Source of the DNA: Nereocystis luetkeana
Lineage: Eukaryota; Sar; Phaeophyceae; Laminariales; Laminariaceae
Assembly: GCA_031213475.1 (NCBI GenBank)
Contig: JARUPZ010000002.1
Location: forward strand, 2,976,001-3,040,000
DNA length: 64,000 nucleotides
Reading direction: 5' to 3'
Shown here: one piece after another, positions 22,601 to 34,089 of the stretch
How positions within the stretch are numbered: position 1 is the stretch's first letter
How the letters are laid out: each line of letters opens with the position of its first letter
Program-made: the position numbers and the translations under genes
The notes under the pieces: generated by a model
What the model saw: only the letters and a program-made list of their open reading frames with translations
The model's database searches: none
What the model was told of the DNA's origin: nothing

Positions 22601-25600
22601 ATGTTCCCTGTACCCACCTGTCGCTCCCCCCCATCCCCATCCCTACAATAATTCAGCTTTCTACTTTTTTTTTTTACGCTCCGCTGCCATCGTACCGTCG
22701 CGGCACGCTCTCGGCGCTCCAGGAGGGTTGCGCTGGCGCTTGCTAGAACGCGTCTCCTCTCCTGTCCTCCGTAGGAGCAGTACCCTTTCCCCCCGAGGAC
22801 TTCTGATCCACGTCCAAACCGCCCGAGGCGTGCGAAAAGTGCTTCTAACCCCAACCTCTCCCCGACCTCCCCTCCCCCCCCCCCCCCCCCCCCTCTTTTA
22901 ACTCCCAATGTCGGTGCCCTTGTAGACCTCCATAGTGGTGGAGTCCCCGTCCATAACAATGAGCTTGCACCTTTTGCGAGGGCACCGCCCGCCGTCAGAG
23001 GCGCAGCTGGTGGAAAGCGTGGAGGGCATCATGAAGAAGCACGGGCTGTCGAGAGCGGCGTTTTTCGGCCATAGCTTTGGGAGCATCGCTGTCGCTTGGA
23101 TGGCGAGACGACGGCCGCAGGTGATTTGCTAATCGTTTTTTGTTTTCTCCGAGATGTGTTTGCGGTTGCTACCATTTTACCCGTGCTTCCCCCCCCCCCC
23201 CCCCCGCCCCCCCTGTTTTGCCGTTTACTGATGTCTCATATTTTGCGGTAGAATGGCGAATCGTTGGTCTCAGCGCTCTCGGACAGCCTCGAATCCCTTG
23301 ACCGTGCACACCTACGAGGCCGCGGTTGTTCTTTGGATCCGGACGGGGGGGGGGGGTGGGGGGAGGGGGTGGGGGGTGGGGTGTTCTCATCTCATGCATG
23401 GCCGTAGTCGTAATGGCATAGACCCTCGCACCCCTATCTACAATGCCGAGACGGAGCACGTCGGGCTCCGCCGGCCAGGCAGGCATTGCTTGCGCCAACA
23501 AGCGCGAAGCGCCGTGAGGCGTTCGGCGAGTCGCATGAAGGGTGAGCTGCAACCCTACTAGGAACCGTTTTTTGAGGCGGGGTTTCTTGCATATGGGTGA
23601 CAGCATCGAATCCCGATATTTTTTTGAGATTGTGGCGGGGGGGAGGGGGGGGGGGGGGGCAGGGCGAGTATATATGGGGCCGGCATTGCTGCACCCACAT
23701 CCTTTTCTCGAGTATGCTCTCTATTGGACGATTGCGCTTGCGGACGGAAGGAGGAGGACCTTTGGAAGCGCTTCGAGTGCCGATGCCAATGCAGACGTTG
23801 CCCGGGTCAGTTCTTATTCGGAAGAAGGCGCTTTTGTTTTGGGTATGGTGAATGTGTATTTTGTGGGCGTGCGTCGGCGCACGAAAGAAGATTCCGGTGG
23901 TGGCAGCGGTGTTCAAAGCGCGGACACCCTTCTTGTCACGGCGAAAATATTCCGTGACAACCTACGTTCCGGAGGGAACCTATTCCGCGATCGCGTCCCA
24001 CACGTTGGCGTCTACGTCAGACACCCTCGACGTTAAACGGCATGCCCTCGAACTTGCCGCCTTGTCACTCGCACCTCCTCCTTGTCAGATACCACGTTGT
24101 TCGTACTAGTAAGGATCGTTCGATTGTTAGTATTAACACTGAAACGGTTCTTACATTTTCGGTTTGTCCGGAAAAATGAGGACCGTTTAGTCAAGTAAGG
24201 ACCGTTTAGTCAGTCTCATTTTATACCCAAATGGGTTTTCAAAATTTCCTGGACCGAGGGGTATGACGCTTTTCACAGGTTATTCATATAATCCACCAGG
24301 AGAAAAAAATACTGACATCCCGTTCCCGGCGTTTCCCATGGTTCTGACGCGCAGCTTGTGTCTCAGGTCGTGCTGCTCGACCCGGTGTGTCTCCTGCTCT
24401 TCCTCCCCAACGTGGCGCGGGCTTTCCTCCACCCCGAAAAAATTGGCCTGAGCATTGTCGACAAGCTGATGCTCAACCTCGTCACTCAGGAAAAGGGCAT
24501 CTCGCACACCCTCAGGAGACATTTCTGGTGGTATGCGGTGAGCGACGTTGTCGAAAGGGGGCGCAGAATATAGGCACACGGTTGGAAGTTGCACATATTT
24601 TTGGCGACTTTCCAGGAGGGGGGGGGGGGGGGCAGGTTTCGGGCACACGGTTGGGACATGCTTTTTATTTACGTTACAGGGAAGGGGGCCCCAGAATACG
24701 AGCACCCGGTCGGGAGTTGGGCTTTATTTTTGCGGCATTTTTGGCCGTGGGGTCATCGGTACCGCCTCGCCAGAGGACCGCCGGAGGTCGAGAGTGGTGA
24801 TACTGCACAAGCAGAAACCCGACGGTTGATCCGCCCGCTAGCTGCCACCGACGGCGTCGATCAAGGGGAAGGCGACTTTGCTGCGTAACTTGTGGACAAG
24901 ACCGACATTCGGTTTTCGAGCGCGTTGGTATGTTTCGGTACCTGATAGGCGTTACTTTCTGTTTTTACTACTTCTAGCTGGGTGCTAACAAATGACTCGT
25001 TCGCGAGAGGACCGGGCCCGTAGAACCGCTCACACATTTGGCTCTACCGGAGATAATAGTTTACTTCGCCCGGCTCCGGTCCGTCGCGTGCAGTATTCCC
25101 GAGTTCTGCTGGCACCAAGAGCAACGTTTACCCCGCGCCTCTTAGCTTGACCCTCCCCTTTCCGTGGCCTCGCGCTCCTCCGTCGTGAATGCTTGCCCAA
25201 TTTCCTGACCTCTCAGAACGTCATGTGGCCGGACGACATCCGGTGTCCGATAGTCGTCGGCCTGGCGGGCCGGGACACGATCGTCCCCGCCAAGCCCCTC
25301 CGACGGCTTCTGCTCTCCCACCCTTCCTTCGCCACGAATGCCTTCGTAACCGCGGGAAATCCCTCCGATGGGCACGACGGGAACAACATCGGTTGGAGCG
25401 ATAACGGTGTTTGTAACCGGGATGGCCCAGTACACGGCGGCAGCGGCAGCGCAGCGCACGGTGCGGGGAGCAGTGCCCAAGAGGGCGGTGTCAATGGGCG
25501 TAACGGCTTTGGGCGAAACGGTGGCGGTTCCCCCGCTCCCGCATTCTCCAGCGGCGGGGACAAGGGGAGAACCGATGCCGGGGTTAAGCGCGCGGAGCTT

Positions 25601-25768
25601 GTGTATTGGCCGAAAATGGGCCACGGAGCCGTGCTAGGTAACCCGAGGGCGCTGAACGAGTTCATGCAGGTTGTCGAGCGGCAAGAAAACGCTTTCGCAA
25701 TCAACGGCCCTTCTGCGCGCAACGGCTCTTCTGTGCGGCGAAGGGCGCGCGGGGGCTCGAAAGGATAG
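13685..25768 (+). CDS. Membrane-anchored alpha/beta hydrolase
   Basis: Seven exons: 13685-13792, 19161-19391, 20642-20683, 21946-22254, 22926-23120, 24367-24537, 25217-25768; 535 aa. All six introns are phase 0. Residues 3-28 form a hydrophobic segment. The block FLEGWFLGAP (about residue 60), then RHTLDPV and HRPLTVYAL, is typical of a fungal/algal AB-hydrolase family. The catalytic fold shows the oxyanion HGVGSG (His210), the nucleophile elbow GHSFG (Ser280), LLDPV after strand 6, GRDTIVP (Asp372) and MGHG (His488). Between Asp and His is a Gly/Ser/Asn-rich insert of about 75 residues. The substrate is unknown; lipids or esters at a membrane are likely. The start is the first ATG after an in-frame TGA at 13634. 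Intron 1 (5.4 kb) carries a duplicated 253 bp repeat and a MITE. The gene is divergent from the SOUL gene. Confidence 0.9.
14811..16403. mobile_element. Candidate TIR element of 1.6 kb in hydrolase intron 1
   Basis: The left end CAAAGATGATAACTGACGGT matches the inverted right end CAAAGATGGCTACTGACCGT at about 16 of 20 positions. Both ends continue into GCGGTCAG/GCCGTCAG-rich DNA. The interior holds the 253 bp tandem repeat. No transposase is recognisable. The match is short, so this is tentative. Confidence 0.35.
15509..16014 (+). repeat. Tandem duplication, 253 bp unit x2 plus a diverged third copy upstream
   Basis: 15509-15761 and 15762-16014 look identical or almost so over 253 bp, for example TCAAACCTGAAAATGGTCTA at both starts. 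A clearly diverged copy runs at about 15280-15508 and shares CGCCACATATCACCGACCGA. The pair points to a recent duplication on an older one. Confidence 0.9.
17227..17333. mobile_element. MITE family C, copy 2
   Basis: Begins TTAACCCCTTTAGAACTCCA and ends CAGTCCTAAAAGGGTTAA, with TTAA at both ends. It lies in intron 1 of the alpha/beta hydrolase. Confidence 0.85.
19440..19590 (-). mobile_element. LINE 3' end fragments, minus
   Basis: Two partial copies of the tail CATTCGACCATT..CTCATTGCCTTAA and CATTCGACAATTGATCACGCAT sit by G runs. Read on the minus strand they match the GTCAAATGACTAA..GAGTAC tail of the LINE family. They lie just after exon 2 of the hydrolase. Confidence 0.45.
19791..19812 (-). 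repeat. Short interstitial telomere-like tract
   Basis: GGGGTTGGGGTTAGGGTT, a few degenerate TTAGGG-type units. A similar tract, CCTAACCCCAACCCCAACCC, lies at 36236. Confidence 0.6.
20752..20845. mobile_element. MITE family C, copy 3
   Basis: TTAACCCCTTTAGTACCTCA to CTGCGGTCCTAAAAG. It lies 68 bp after the 42 nt exon of the hydrolase. Confidence 0.85.
21041..21148. mobile_element. MITE family A, copy 4
   Basis: TATTCCGGGGGACCAAAGTT at the left, GGTCCCCCGTAATA at the right. It lies in hydrolase intron 3. Confidence 0.85.
23337..23605 (-). mobile_element. Retroelement 3' end, poly-C tailed (family D), minus
   Basis: A long G run, CTCATCTCATGCATGGCCGT, then ACCCTCGCACCCCTA, GCGAAGCGCCGTGAGGCG and ATGGGTGACAGCATCGAAT. 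It matches the 9.4-10.4 kb cluster. It lies in hydrolase intron 5. Confidence 0.6.
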
Positions 25769-28379
25769 GGTTAACATATACCCTACACCATGCTCGTACG
25801 TAGCTCTTGAGAGTTCTCATGCATGCACCTTTGCCACGTTTTATTATTAGATGCGCGAGGGTATGTTGAGATGCAAGTCGGTGGCTCATCCTGACGACCA
25901 TCCGTGCCGAAGGCCTTCGTGTCGCTTGCCTTCACGAAAACTTTGCGGGGGGCGATGCGTGTGCTTTCGTCCTTGGCTCTATCTTGGTAGCGGCGAGGGG
26001 TCGAACATAGTTAGAGTAACTATTAACAGAACCAGGGCTGCCTTTAGGTGTTGCGCTGTCGCGCCAGCGCAATCCTATTCTCGAGAGATCGAGCATATGC
26101 GCTACACGCAATTAGAACTGCGCACCTCGCTTCGTCGGTGGCGAAAAAAATGTTTCGGAGCCTGTTGCGCCGTAGGCAAATAGTTGAGGGGGAGTTTTTC
26201 TTCGCCGGACGCTCGATTTGTTGGTGGAAAGTGCTCGCCCCAGTAGTGTGTGGTAGTTTTACGACTACTTTCGCAACTGCTGTCCCAGCCAATTTTGGGG
26301 GAAAAAACTTGGAAATAGTACGTGCACCCACATACCGGTAAAGGATGATTTGGCTCTCCAGAACGGTCAAAGCGGTCTGGCAAAATGCATATTAGAATTG
26401 TATTATCCGGCTTTTAACGTACGTCTCGGCAAAATTCTGGGGCTCCTGCGCGGGGAGCACGCGCCAGCGACCTACAAGGAGCCCTGCCTGGAACACTTGC
26501 TTGCGGCGGTGTTTTGGAAAGAGTGCGAATGGAGAATATATGGATATTTGCGAGTACGTTTAGAGGCGTGGAGGAATGTTGTTCAGCTGCGCGAGCGTAA
26601 GTATGTTCAGCTGCATGTCGGTGCTTCCCCCCCGGCGGCGACCATCCCTGCCAAAAGCCTCGACGCTGTTTGCATTCGCGAAAATTTGTTGGGCGTCGGG
26701 TGGGTGAGTGTGTGGGCTTGTCCTTGGGCCTGCCACAACGCCGTTGGTGCTTCAAAACAGAGTTATTAATAGTGACCTGGGACGTTTGTTTGCGGCAGTG
26801 TTCGGGAAGGGTGTGAAAAGAGGAGACTCGAGCGAGTCCGACGTTCGCTTCGTGAAGGTCTCGTCGCTACAGCGGGAAGAGCTGGTAGGCGCCGTTGTTT
26901 TGATGAGCAGGCTTTAGCCAAGAAGAGCGGAGGCGTCGGTGGCAGTTGCCGAACAACCTGCTGTTTGTTGACGCGCGTGCTACTACGGTGGTACTAATAG
27001 TGGTAGCTTCTAAAAATACGAGGCTTCTTCCCGACTTGAGGAACTCTACACTTCTGTTATTCCCTAGGTTTACTTACCTGGTAGCTACCAATATTTAGTG
27101 TCCATTTGTGAGGCCACCATTGACCCATCGGACAATGTGCGGCATGAAGGAAGAGTTTCGTCGTCCATCGCACATGAAATTTCCCAGGAAGAGGTTGGAG
27201 GGAAGCAACTGTTTCCAATTAGTTTGAAGAAAAAAAAAGGCCGACCGCGACAGGAGTTAAACGGCCCACCACAACAACGGCCTACGAGTACAACAAAAAA
27301 AGGACGACAGACAACCTACCCTTCCAACCCACTACACAGGTCGAACAAGACAGTGATAATTTATTCTCCTACTACCTGTACTAAGGTACCTACCATTCAT
27401 AGTGCCAAAACCAAAGCAATACCAGAAGTCCGACGTGTCGAAACATGGCAGTTATTTTCCCCCAAACCTACGAGTGCAACCTACTACTACTGCATTAGGC
27501 TATTGTACGAGTACGTACTTTCTTGATACCTGCCTTACGACGGTATTTTTCCGCAAACCTACAACTTACAACTTACTGCCATACTAGACTCCTGCATTGG
27601 ACTTTATGTAGTACGAGAACGTACTCTCTTACGTGCTTTCTCGACACCTATATCACGAGGACAACGCCCCACAAAGAACCAGCCAACCCACCCTGCCAAC
27701 CCACCACACAGGTCGAAACAAGACAGTGATCCTGACTTCTCCATACCTACAACGTCGCCTTACGGCACCCACGCTAGGTAGAGCTGTTGTCTCCTTTGTT
27801 GGCCGCGCCCATCGAGGGCGAATCGCTGGTCTCCCAATCACACCAGTCGCACAGCCAGTCTGGCGTTGTCCCCGGTCCCTCAGTGTCGGCTGCGGTTGAT
27901 GTTGTAATATGTCAGACCGCTCGCCTAATTTTCAAGGCGACCAGTATCGCAAAAACGCCGTACTTTGACGTCGATCATCGCGAGGATGTGCCCCCCGCAG
28001 GAGGACTTGTTTCTCGGGCAAGGCCAATCGGGATTGCCCTGCTGGGGCTCTTCCCCCCCGAGCGTCCACGTACCCGCCCCTCCGCCCCCTCTACCACCTG
28101 TGCGGCCAGATACATCTCCACCTGCTCCTTTTTCGTAACCCCTCCAGATTCGGATCGCTTAGAAGGGGAACTCCGATATATAGACGTCATCACTTGCTCG
28201 GAGTTAGGCTTGTGTTGTAGTGTGTGGACGCTACTGCGCTCCGTCAGAAAGCTCGTGAGTTTTACTTTCGCGCGCGCACCTCGGAGCCCGAAAATTTGCA
28301 GGTTCAACTCCCGAAGAAAGCAAATCTTGAAAACTAGAATAAAACATAACAAATACCGAGAATGTTGAACAGAAGTTGG

Positions 28380-28680
28380 CACAACAAGTAAGTGGAAGAT
28401 TGAACGGAGGAAATCTGGGGTTTGTGGAGAGGTATTGAATCGGGTTAGGGATGATTGAACAAGAGGGGATGGGTAAGAGGGTCACAGAGTTGATGACAGG
28501 AGGTAGGTGCAGTTGGTCGAGCTAGGAAGACAGAGGCTGGGACGGGGTTGAAACAACGAGGAAAAAGACCATCTACTGTAGCATTCTACTCGTGGGTGTG
28601 TACGAGCAGGGGTCTGGCATATTGGTAGGAGGTCGGCGAGTTCAAAGAAGAACAACCGTCGGGGGGAGGGGGATCTCACG
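28380..28680. repeat. Dispersed ~270 bp repeat, copy 1
   Basis: Matches 34090-34370 closely, for example GTAGCATTCTACTCGTGGGT and GTGTACGAGCAGGGGTCTGG in both. No coding sense is seen. Confidence 0.75.
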
Positions 28681-28778
28681 AGGGGGAGGGTGGGGTGGTT
28701 GTCTTGTCGAATCCTAACGAGGCCATCAAAGAAAGCGAGGCGGAAAAGCGATGCATTTACGGCATGGAGCAGGGATAC

Positions 28779-28887
28779 TATTACGGGGGACCATCGTTAA
28801 CAGGACCTATGGTATACATAAAAACCTATATGTTTAACCATTTTTACCAACAATATTTGGTCCTGTTAACTATGGCCCCCCGTAATA
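28779..28887. mobile_element. MITE family A, copy 5
   Basis: TATTACGGGGGACCATCGTT to GGCCCCCCGTAATA, with an AT-rich core. Confidence 0.85.
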
Positions 28888-29029
28888 CTAAGCGATTCTA
28901 TGTAGTGTCAGCAGTAGTGTGCAGTCCTTCACAAAGGAGCGAATCCAAGAAAAGCTCGGGGAAGATCTGGTAGTGAACTCGACGCCGTGTTGAAGATGTT
29001 GGCAACGTATCCTGGGGTCCGCATCAATC

Positions 29030-29627
29030 AGTTTGCGCCGAGAACGGGGGTTTGGGAGGGGTTCGGTGGAGAGAGGGTTGTCGTCGGTAGTGAAGGAGGT
29101 GACTGCCCAAGACCGTTTCGCAGCAATGACGAGAGGCTTCGAGGTCGTTTTGGGGGAAAACGCTCGGGTGGGGCCTCTGCTTCAGGAATTGCGCGAGATT
29201 CGACATTTATTTGTTGTTCACGTACGCAGCGAGATGCCAGGGCGTCCTTGCAGGCGAATTCGGGCTCTACGTATCTGTTGCGATTATCGCGTCGATTGAC
29301 CAGGATTTTGTGGACGCCGTAAAAGGGGTCGGAAACGCAGCTGCCGCCATCACGTCGCTGTTCCCGAACGGTCCGCCCATGCCGGTGCCGGGTCGGAGTG
29401 TTCCAGATTTGCCGCCGACGGAATTTCCGAGGACTCGCTCAGCCACTGATCGAACTAGAGGGGTGCAGCAACAGGTGGTATTTCAATCAGTGATTGGGGG
29501 AACAAAAAAAGAGGAGTGGGAGAGGGAGGAGGCCCGCTGGGGAAGAAGGGCGCGCCGGCGGGAGGAGTGCTGCATCCACGGCAGCCGGCACAGGCGACAC
29601 GAGCGCTTGGCGCTTCAACGAGAGTAA
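29030..29627 (+). pseudogene. Unidentified coding-like segment with a probable frameshift
   Basis: Frame 2 from about 29033 reads well (KEVTAQDRF, RGFEVVLGE, LQELREIRHL) up to about 29215. Good coding character then continues one frame over (LAGEFGLYVSVAII, DQDFVDAVKGVGN) to a stop at 29625. The second part ends in a charged, Arg-rich tail. The switch falls in a TTGTTGTTC run, so a one-base indel or an unseen splice could explain it. I do not recognise the family. Confidence 0.3.
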
Positions 29628-30049
29628 CAGGACATGAAGCGTCTGGATACCCACGCGGTACATGTCATGCACTCACCATTGGAAGTGTGAGGGGTGATTG
29701 TTGGGGCAGCCGTATCGATCTAAGCACGACATACAGGCGATGAACAGCAGTGCCGGGGGTGGGGGGGCAGCATCGGGCGATTCCATTCCTGGCGGTGGTT
29801 TCGGACGAGGTGGAGGAAGAGCTGGAGGAGGGAGCGGAAGGGGAGCGGGAGGGGGGGGGCGCCGTCAGGGGATTCCTTCGTTTCGGAGCTCCAGTGTCTG
29901 GGGGGGGAGGCGGTTTTGGTGGCCGGGGGCGGGGTTGTAACATTCGAGGATGAGGACACGGGCTCCGTTCTTTTACGGGGCCGACAATGAGACGAATTAG
30001 CAGGAGATGTACTGGAGGGGGGGAGATAGGGACCAGAATCGTAGACTAT

Positions 30050-30159
30050 TATTACGGGAACCATAGTTAATAGGATCAAACATTGTTACTGTAAATGGGT
30101 AAATATATAGGTTGTTATAAGTATACCATAGCTCCTATTAGCTATGCCCCCCCGTAATA
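30050..30159. mobile_element. MITE family A, copy 6
   Basis: TATTACGGGAACCATAGTTA to CCCCCCCGTAATA. The left arm has lost G residues. Confidence 0.8.
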
Positions 30160-30292
30160 ACTTGGACGGATCGTCTAGGCCATTGGAACACCAGGGTACA
30201 CCTCTCCCAAAGTCGGTTTCGTTGAGGGGTGTGATGGGTGAGTGGAATAATAGGGCGACATGAATATAGCGAGTATATTACATACGATATAC

Positions 30293-30406
30293 TATTACGG
30301 GGGACCATAGTTAATAGGACCAAATATTGTTAGTATAAATGGTTGTATATACCAGGTAGGTTTTTATGTATACTATAGGTCCCATTGACTATGGTCCCCC
30401 GTAAAA
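30293..30406. mobile_element. MITE family A, copy 7
   Basis: TATTACGGGGGACCATAGTT to GGTCCCCCGTAAAA. The right TA is mutated. A TATACCAGGTAGG word interrupts the core, as in copy 1. Confidence 0.8.
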
Positions 30407-30639
30407 AGGTACATATTTTATAACGTCAGAGTGAACGATGATTCGGAAGAAAAATGAATTGGGTGGTGGTTTGTTCTTATGCTTGATGTTTCGTTGTGAT
30501 ATATATATATATATTTTTTTTTTGGGGGGGGGTTTGGGATGTCACGGAGTTTTTTTGTTTTGATTGTACTTCGTAAGGGAATGGGGATGGCGCATACCGC
30601 GAATAGTAATGGTTTTGCTGAGAATATCATGAGGCTTGC

Positions 30640-31545
30640 CAGGAAAAATTGAATTTACGGTAATGATGAGGATGTTCATCGAGGAGGATCATGACATGAG
30701 GTGGGTTATATTTACTGAAGGGTTACGAAGAAAAATAAAACGGATGGACCATGATAGAAAGGTGGTTATATCAGGTACATACATGCTATACGTCGATGGA
30801 GTATTATGGAAGACAATGGTGCACGTAAAATAATGTTATTAATTAAATACCTGGTAATTATTTTTCATCCTTTTTATTATCTAGGAGGGTCATACTGAGG
30901 GGATATATGTTTTACCGGAGATTATGAAGGAAGACCAAAGGACAGACTATGATCAAAAGTGACTTTTTAATAGGTGTCCTGATATTGTATTTATGGGGAA
31001 ATGGTACAGAAAAAATTAATGTGTGTCTGGTATATATTTATTTACACTACAAGGAGGATCATAACATGCGGTGGGCATATGTTTCTACCTATTATTGTCA
31101 TCAATGTTACGAAGGCCAAAGGATGGACCATGACAAAAAGTGAACTATGTTTACAGACTATTATGGAGGGAGGAGGTTACAGAAAATGGTAACGCCATTT
31201 TTTTATTTTTTTTATCAAGGAGGACCATAACATGAGGACTTATCAATAAGGTGTGTCACCGACGTCAAATAGAAAAGGAAACATGACGGGCTGTGATACA
31301 AAACGAACGAAGTTTCGCTGGCTATTTTGATGGGATTGATGGCCCATGACATAGAGTGAACGATGTTCGCTGACTACTATGATGGGATGGATGGATGGAC
31401 CACGACAAAAAGTCAACGATGTTTGCTGACTATTGCGATGGGATGGACGGACCATGATACAAACTGAACGACGTTCGCTGACTATGGTGATGGGATGCAT
31501 GGACCATGATACACAGTGAATGAAGTTTTGCTGATTTTATAATGG
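30640..31545. repeat. Degenerate tandem array, ~60 bp units
   Basis: Units carry GGACCATGA, AAAGTGAACGATGTT and GCTGACTAT..GATGGGATGG. They are clearest at 31290-31545, where about four units follow each other, and decayed leftward to 30640 (GGATGGACCATGATAGAAAG). Confidence 0.65.
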
Positions 31546-31551
31546 GATGGG

Positions 31552-31799
31552 ACGCGTTCTACGATAGAGGTAGCACATTTCCGCTCAACAAGCGTTTTCT
31601 GAATGACGGGGTTCCTGAACCCAAAAATCGTCGGAAGGCCAATATTGTTTCGAGCAATTATGTCTTATAACATCCGCCATGGGATTATTCATCGAGATGC
31701 AATGTGATCTTGCTGAAGTCGGTTTTTGGGTGAGGTATGGAGCTCTCTAAGCGAGGGGCCTCAGAAAATTCAGGGTGAACCCCTATCGTAGAACACCTC
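31552..31799 (+). mobile_element. MITE family B, copy 1
   Basis: Begins CGCGTTCTACGATAGAGGTA and ends CCCCTATCGTAGAACACCTC, an inverted terminal repeat of about 18 bp. The interior is shared with copies at 32085 (inverted) and 32575. Confidence 0.8.
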
Positions 31800-32084
31800 A
31801 GTAGGACGTGGAGTAAAATCATACACTGATTTGGACCAAGCGCCTATATGTATGATTCGGGGGAGGTTCTATTCAGATTTATCGCGCAAACGTGCGCTCG
31901 TCGCGAAAAAGTTGGCGCGGAGATGCGCATTTACATTTCGAAAAAGGACGTGAAGGACGCATCTAGAAGAGTTCACATCGAGTGGGACAAGGCACCTACT
32001 TTTCATGTGTGGTAGGGGAGTACATCGTCATTGATTTCAGGTTGGCATTCGGATGGCGTTCGTCACCTGGATGGTGGGGTTTGA

Positions 32085-32326
32085 GAGGCGTTCTACGGTA
32101 AGCCCCCTTAATTTTCTGAGGCTCCTCACTTGAGGAGCTCCATACCTCACCCGAAAACTGACTCCAGCAAAAATAACTTTGAACCCCGATCAACAATCCC
32201 ATGGCCCAAGTATGCAAAGCGATATTTTTCGAAACAAGATTGGCATTGCGACGATTTTGGGTTAAGGAGCCCCGTCATTCGGAAAATAAATATCGGAAAT
32301 GTGCTACCTTTATCGTAAAACGCGTC
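32085..32326 (-). mobile_element. MITE family B, copy 2 (inverted, inside the RT relic)
   Basis: GAGGCGTTCTACGGTAAGCC at the left and TATCGTAAAACGCGTC at the right. The interior is the reverse complement of copies 1 and 3. It interrupts the RT reading frame between the FGWRSSPG and YVDD blocks. Confidence 0.8.
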
Positions 32327-32574
32327 TTGATGGCTGCGGCTGTTCTTGACTCGCATCGACACACTGACGTTAATATGTTTTGCCAGAAGCGCGATTGATA
32401 GCAAAGGATGCTAAGGTTTTGGTCCCTGCAGAAGGGTTAAGTGCGATGTGTGCTCCTCCTGGAGTCGTTGTCGTGCCTGAACTACAGGGAAACTCAGAGG
32501 CGGAGTTTTACGGTGAGTGGTACGTCGACGACATGGTGCATTTGGAAGCATGTAAGCGTGGAAAGACGCGTTCT

Positions 32575-32828
32575 ACGATAGAGGTAGCACATTTCCGCTC
32601 AAGTGTTTTCTGAATGACGGGGTTCCTTAACCCAAAATCGTCGGAATGCCAATCTTCTTCAATGCCAATCTTCTTCCGAAAAATGGCGTTATTGTATACT
32701 TGGACCATGGGATCATTTATCGGGATGAAATTTTACTTTCGCTCAAGTCAGTTTTCCGGTGAGCTATTGAGCTCCTTATGTGAGGAGCCTCAGAAAAATT
32801 AGGGTGAGCCTCTACCGTAGAACGCCTC
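32575..32828 (+). mobile_element. MITE family B, copy 3
   Basis: ACGCGTTCTACGATAGAGGT to CCTCTACCGTAGAACGCCTC. It sits right after the YVDD block of the RT relic. Confidence 0.8.
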
Positions 32829-34089
32829 GAAACGAGAGTCGGTTGTTAATAGTAACACTTTCTGCGATTTCGGATCACTTCAGCATCTTTGGTGATTGTA
32901 GCAAAACCCCCCGTGTGCCTGTTTCGTCACAAAAATAAAATTGACGAATCGAGCCGTGTGTCAAGAAGTTTGGGGTGTTGACATTGATACGCAACGACTG
33001 GGGACGAAATTGCCGGAACGAAAAACGAAACAAGGAAGTGGCCGTCGACTAGAGAGACCGCAGCCGCTAACGATATGTGGAGTTTGACAGGGAACCTGCG
33101 TCATATGGCCGTGGTCATGGGGCCAGGTCGCGTTTCTTTGTGTGGAGGCTGTTGTTGATGGTAGAACTGGAAGGCCAGCAGGAGTCTGGTGACACGCAAT
33201 TGGCTGCGGCACAACGAATGGGGCTAGTGTTGTATCATTAGGCCAAGAGTTTCACGCAGATTTTGATTGGTGGGAACGTCGGGCTCTGCGTGAACCATAG
33301 TCGGTGGACGGTGTGTCTTAAACGTTCACCTTGTTTTTTCCCAAACGCAGTGGGATCCTGAACGGCATTGCCTCTCGAATGCTACTCAGAGCGCGGTTGG
33401 AGGTTTTTGGCGCCGAGACAGAGACAGGAGTGTGGTGGAGATACGATTTAACAACTGAAGAGCGAAGTAGTAGGTCCGAGGTAGGGGTAAAGTGCGCGAG
33501 CGAAGTAGGCCCGAGGTATTAGGGGTAAAGTGCGCGAAGCAGAATAACTCGATTTCATTTAATTTGTTCGAACCGCTGGGGATGGTAATGACAGCGTATA
33601 TGTGATGGTGGTGCAGGAGTCGGACCACTCGAACGTTGTGGGAGCGCCCGTTGTTATGCTTGGCAACAGCGTCTCGGCGGTGACGTAGGCTATATCGAGT
33701 GCGGGGAAATTTCAAGACGTGACCCGAGAGCTGCGTTTTTGATGCGATATTTGGGTAGCAGAGAGAGAAAGCTGGTTGGTGCTTTGGAGCTGCGTATATT
33801 CCAGGAGTCAAAAATGTTTTGGCTGATGGCATTTCTACGTGGCCTCGCGAAAATACGAATTCGTGATTGCCTTCCCTTTTCACCCGCATGTGCATTGGCA
33901 GGAGAGGCGAGTTTGGGGAAGTGTAGCGGAACGACCTGTTCGGGAGTCTTTGCAGGCGTATTGGCGACGGTCTGAGTGGCTCCTTCGACAAACGTCACTC
34001 ATAAAGCTGCCTGACGTTTGCAGACTATTTTCAACGGTAGGTTAAGTGTGGATAAGGTCCAGCATTTATTTATCAAGAATAGTTGCAGG

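Larger units (their letters stand above)
31830..33300 (+). pseudogene. Reverse-transcriptase relic of a retroelement, broken by two MITEs
   Basis: Coding-like blocks lie in order on the plus strand. The first is a finger-like segment, 31899-32010 (ISKKDVKDASRR). Next is VIDFRLAFGWRSSPGWW at about 32025-32080, a conserved RT core block. A MITE (32085-32326) splits it. The segment 32380-32562 follows, with FYGEWYVDDMV and the catalytic YVDD at 32521-32532. A second MITE (32575-32828) comes next, then VWGVDID..LPERK at about 32960 and DFDWWERRAL near 33265. Several frames and stops are crossed, so it is dead. DIRS-like or related elements have this block order, but the class is not settled. Confidence 0.65.

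Noticed and set aside
27787..28368. 193-codon plus-strand ORF, with a 135-codon ORF opposite
   Set aside because: Neither has a known motif, a credible splice partner or clear codon bias, so I cannot choose between them or support either.
33386..33991. 201-codon minus-strand ORF
   Set aside because: Low-complexity His/Leu-rich composition, adjacent to the RT relic; no splice partner or motif.
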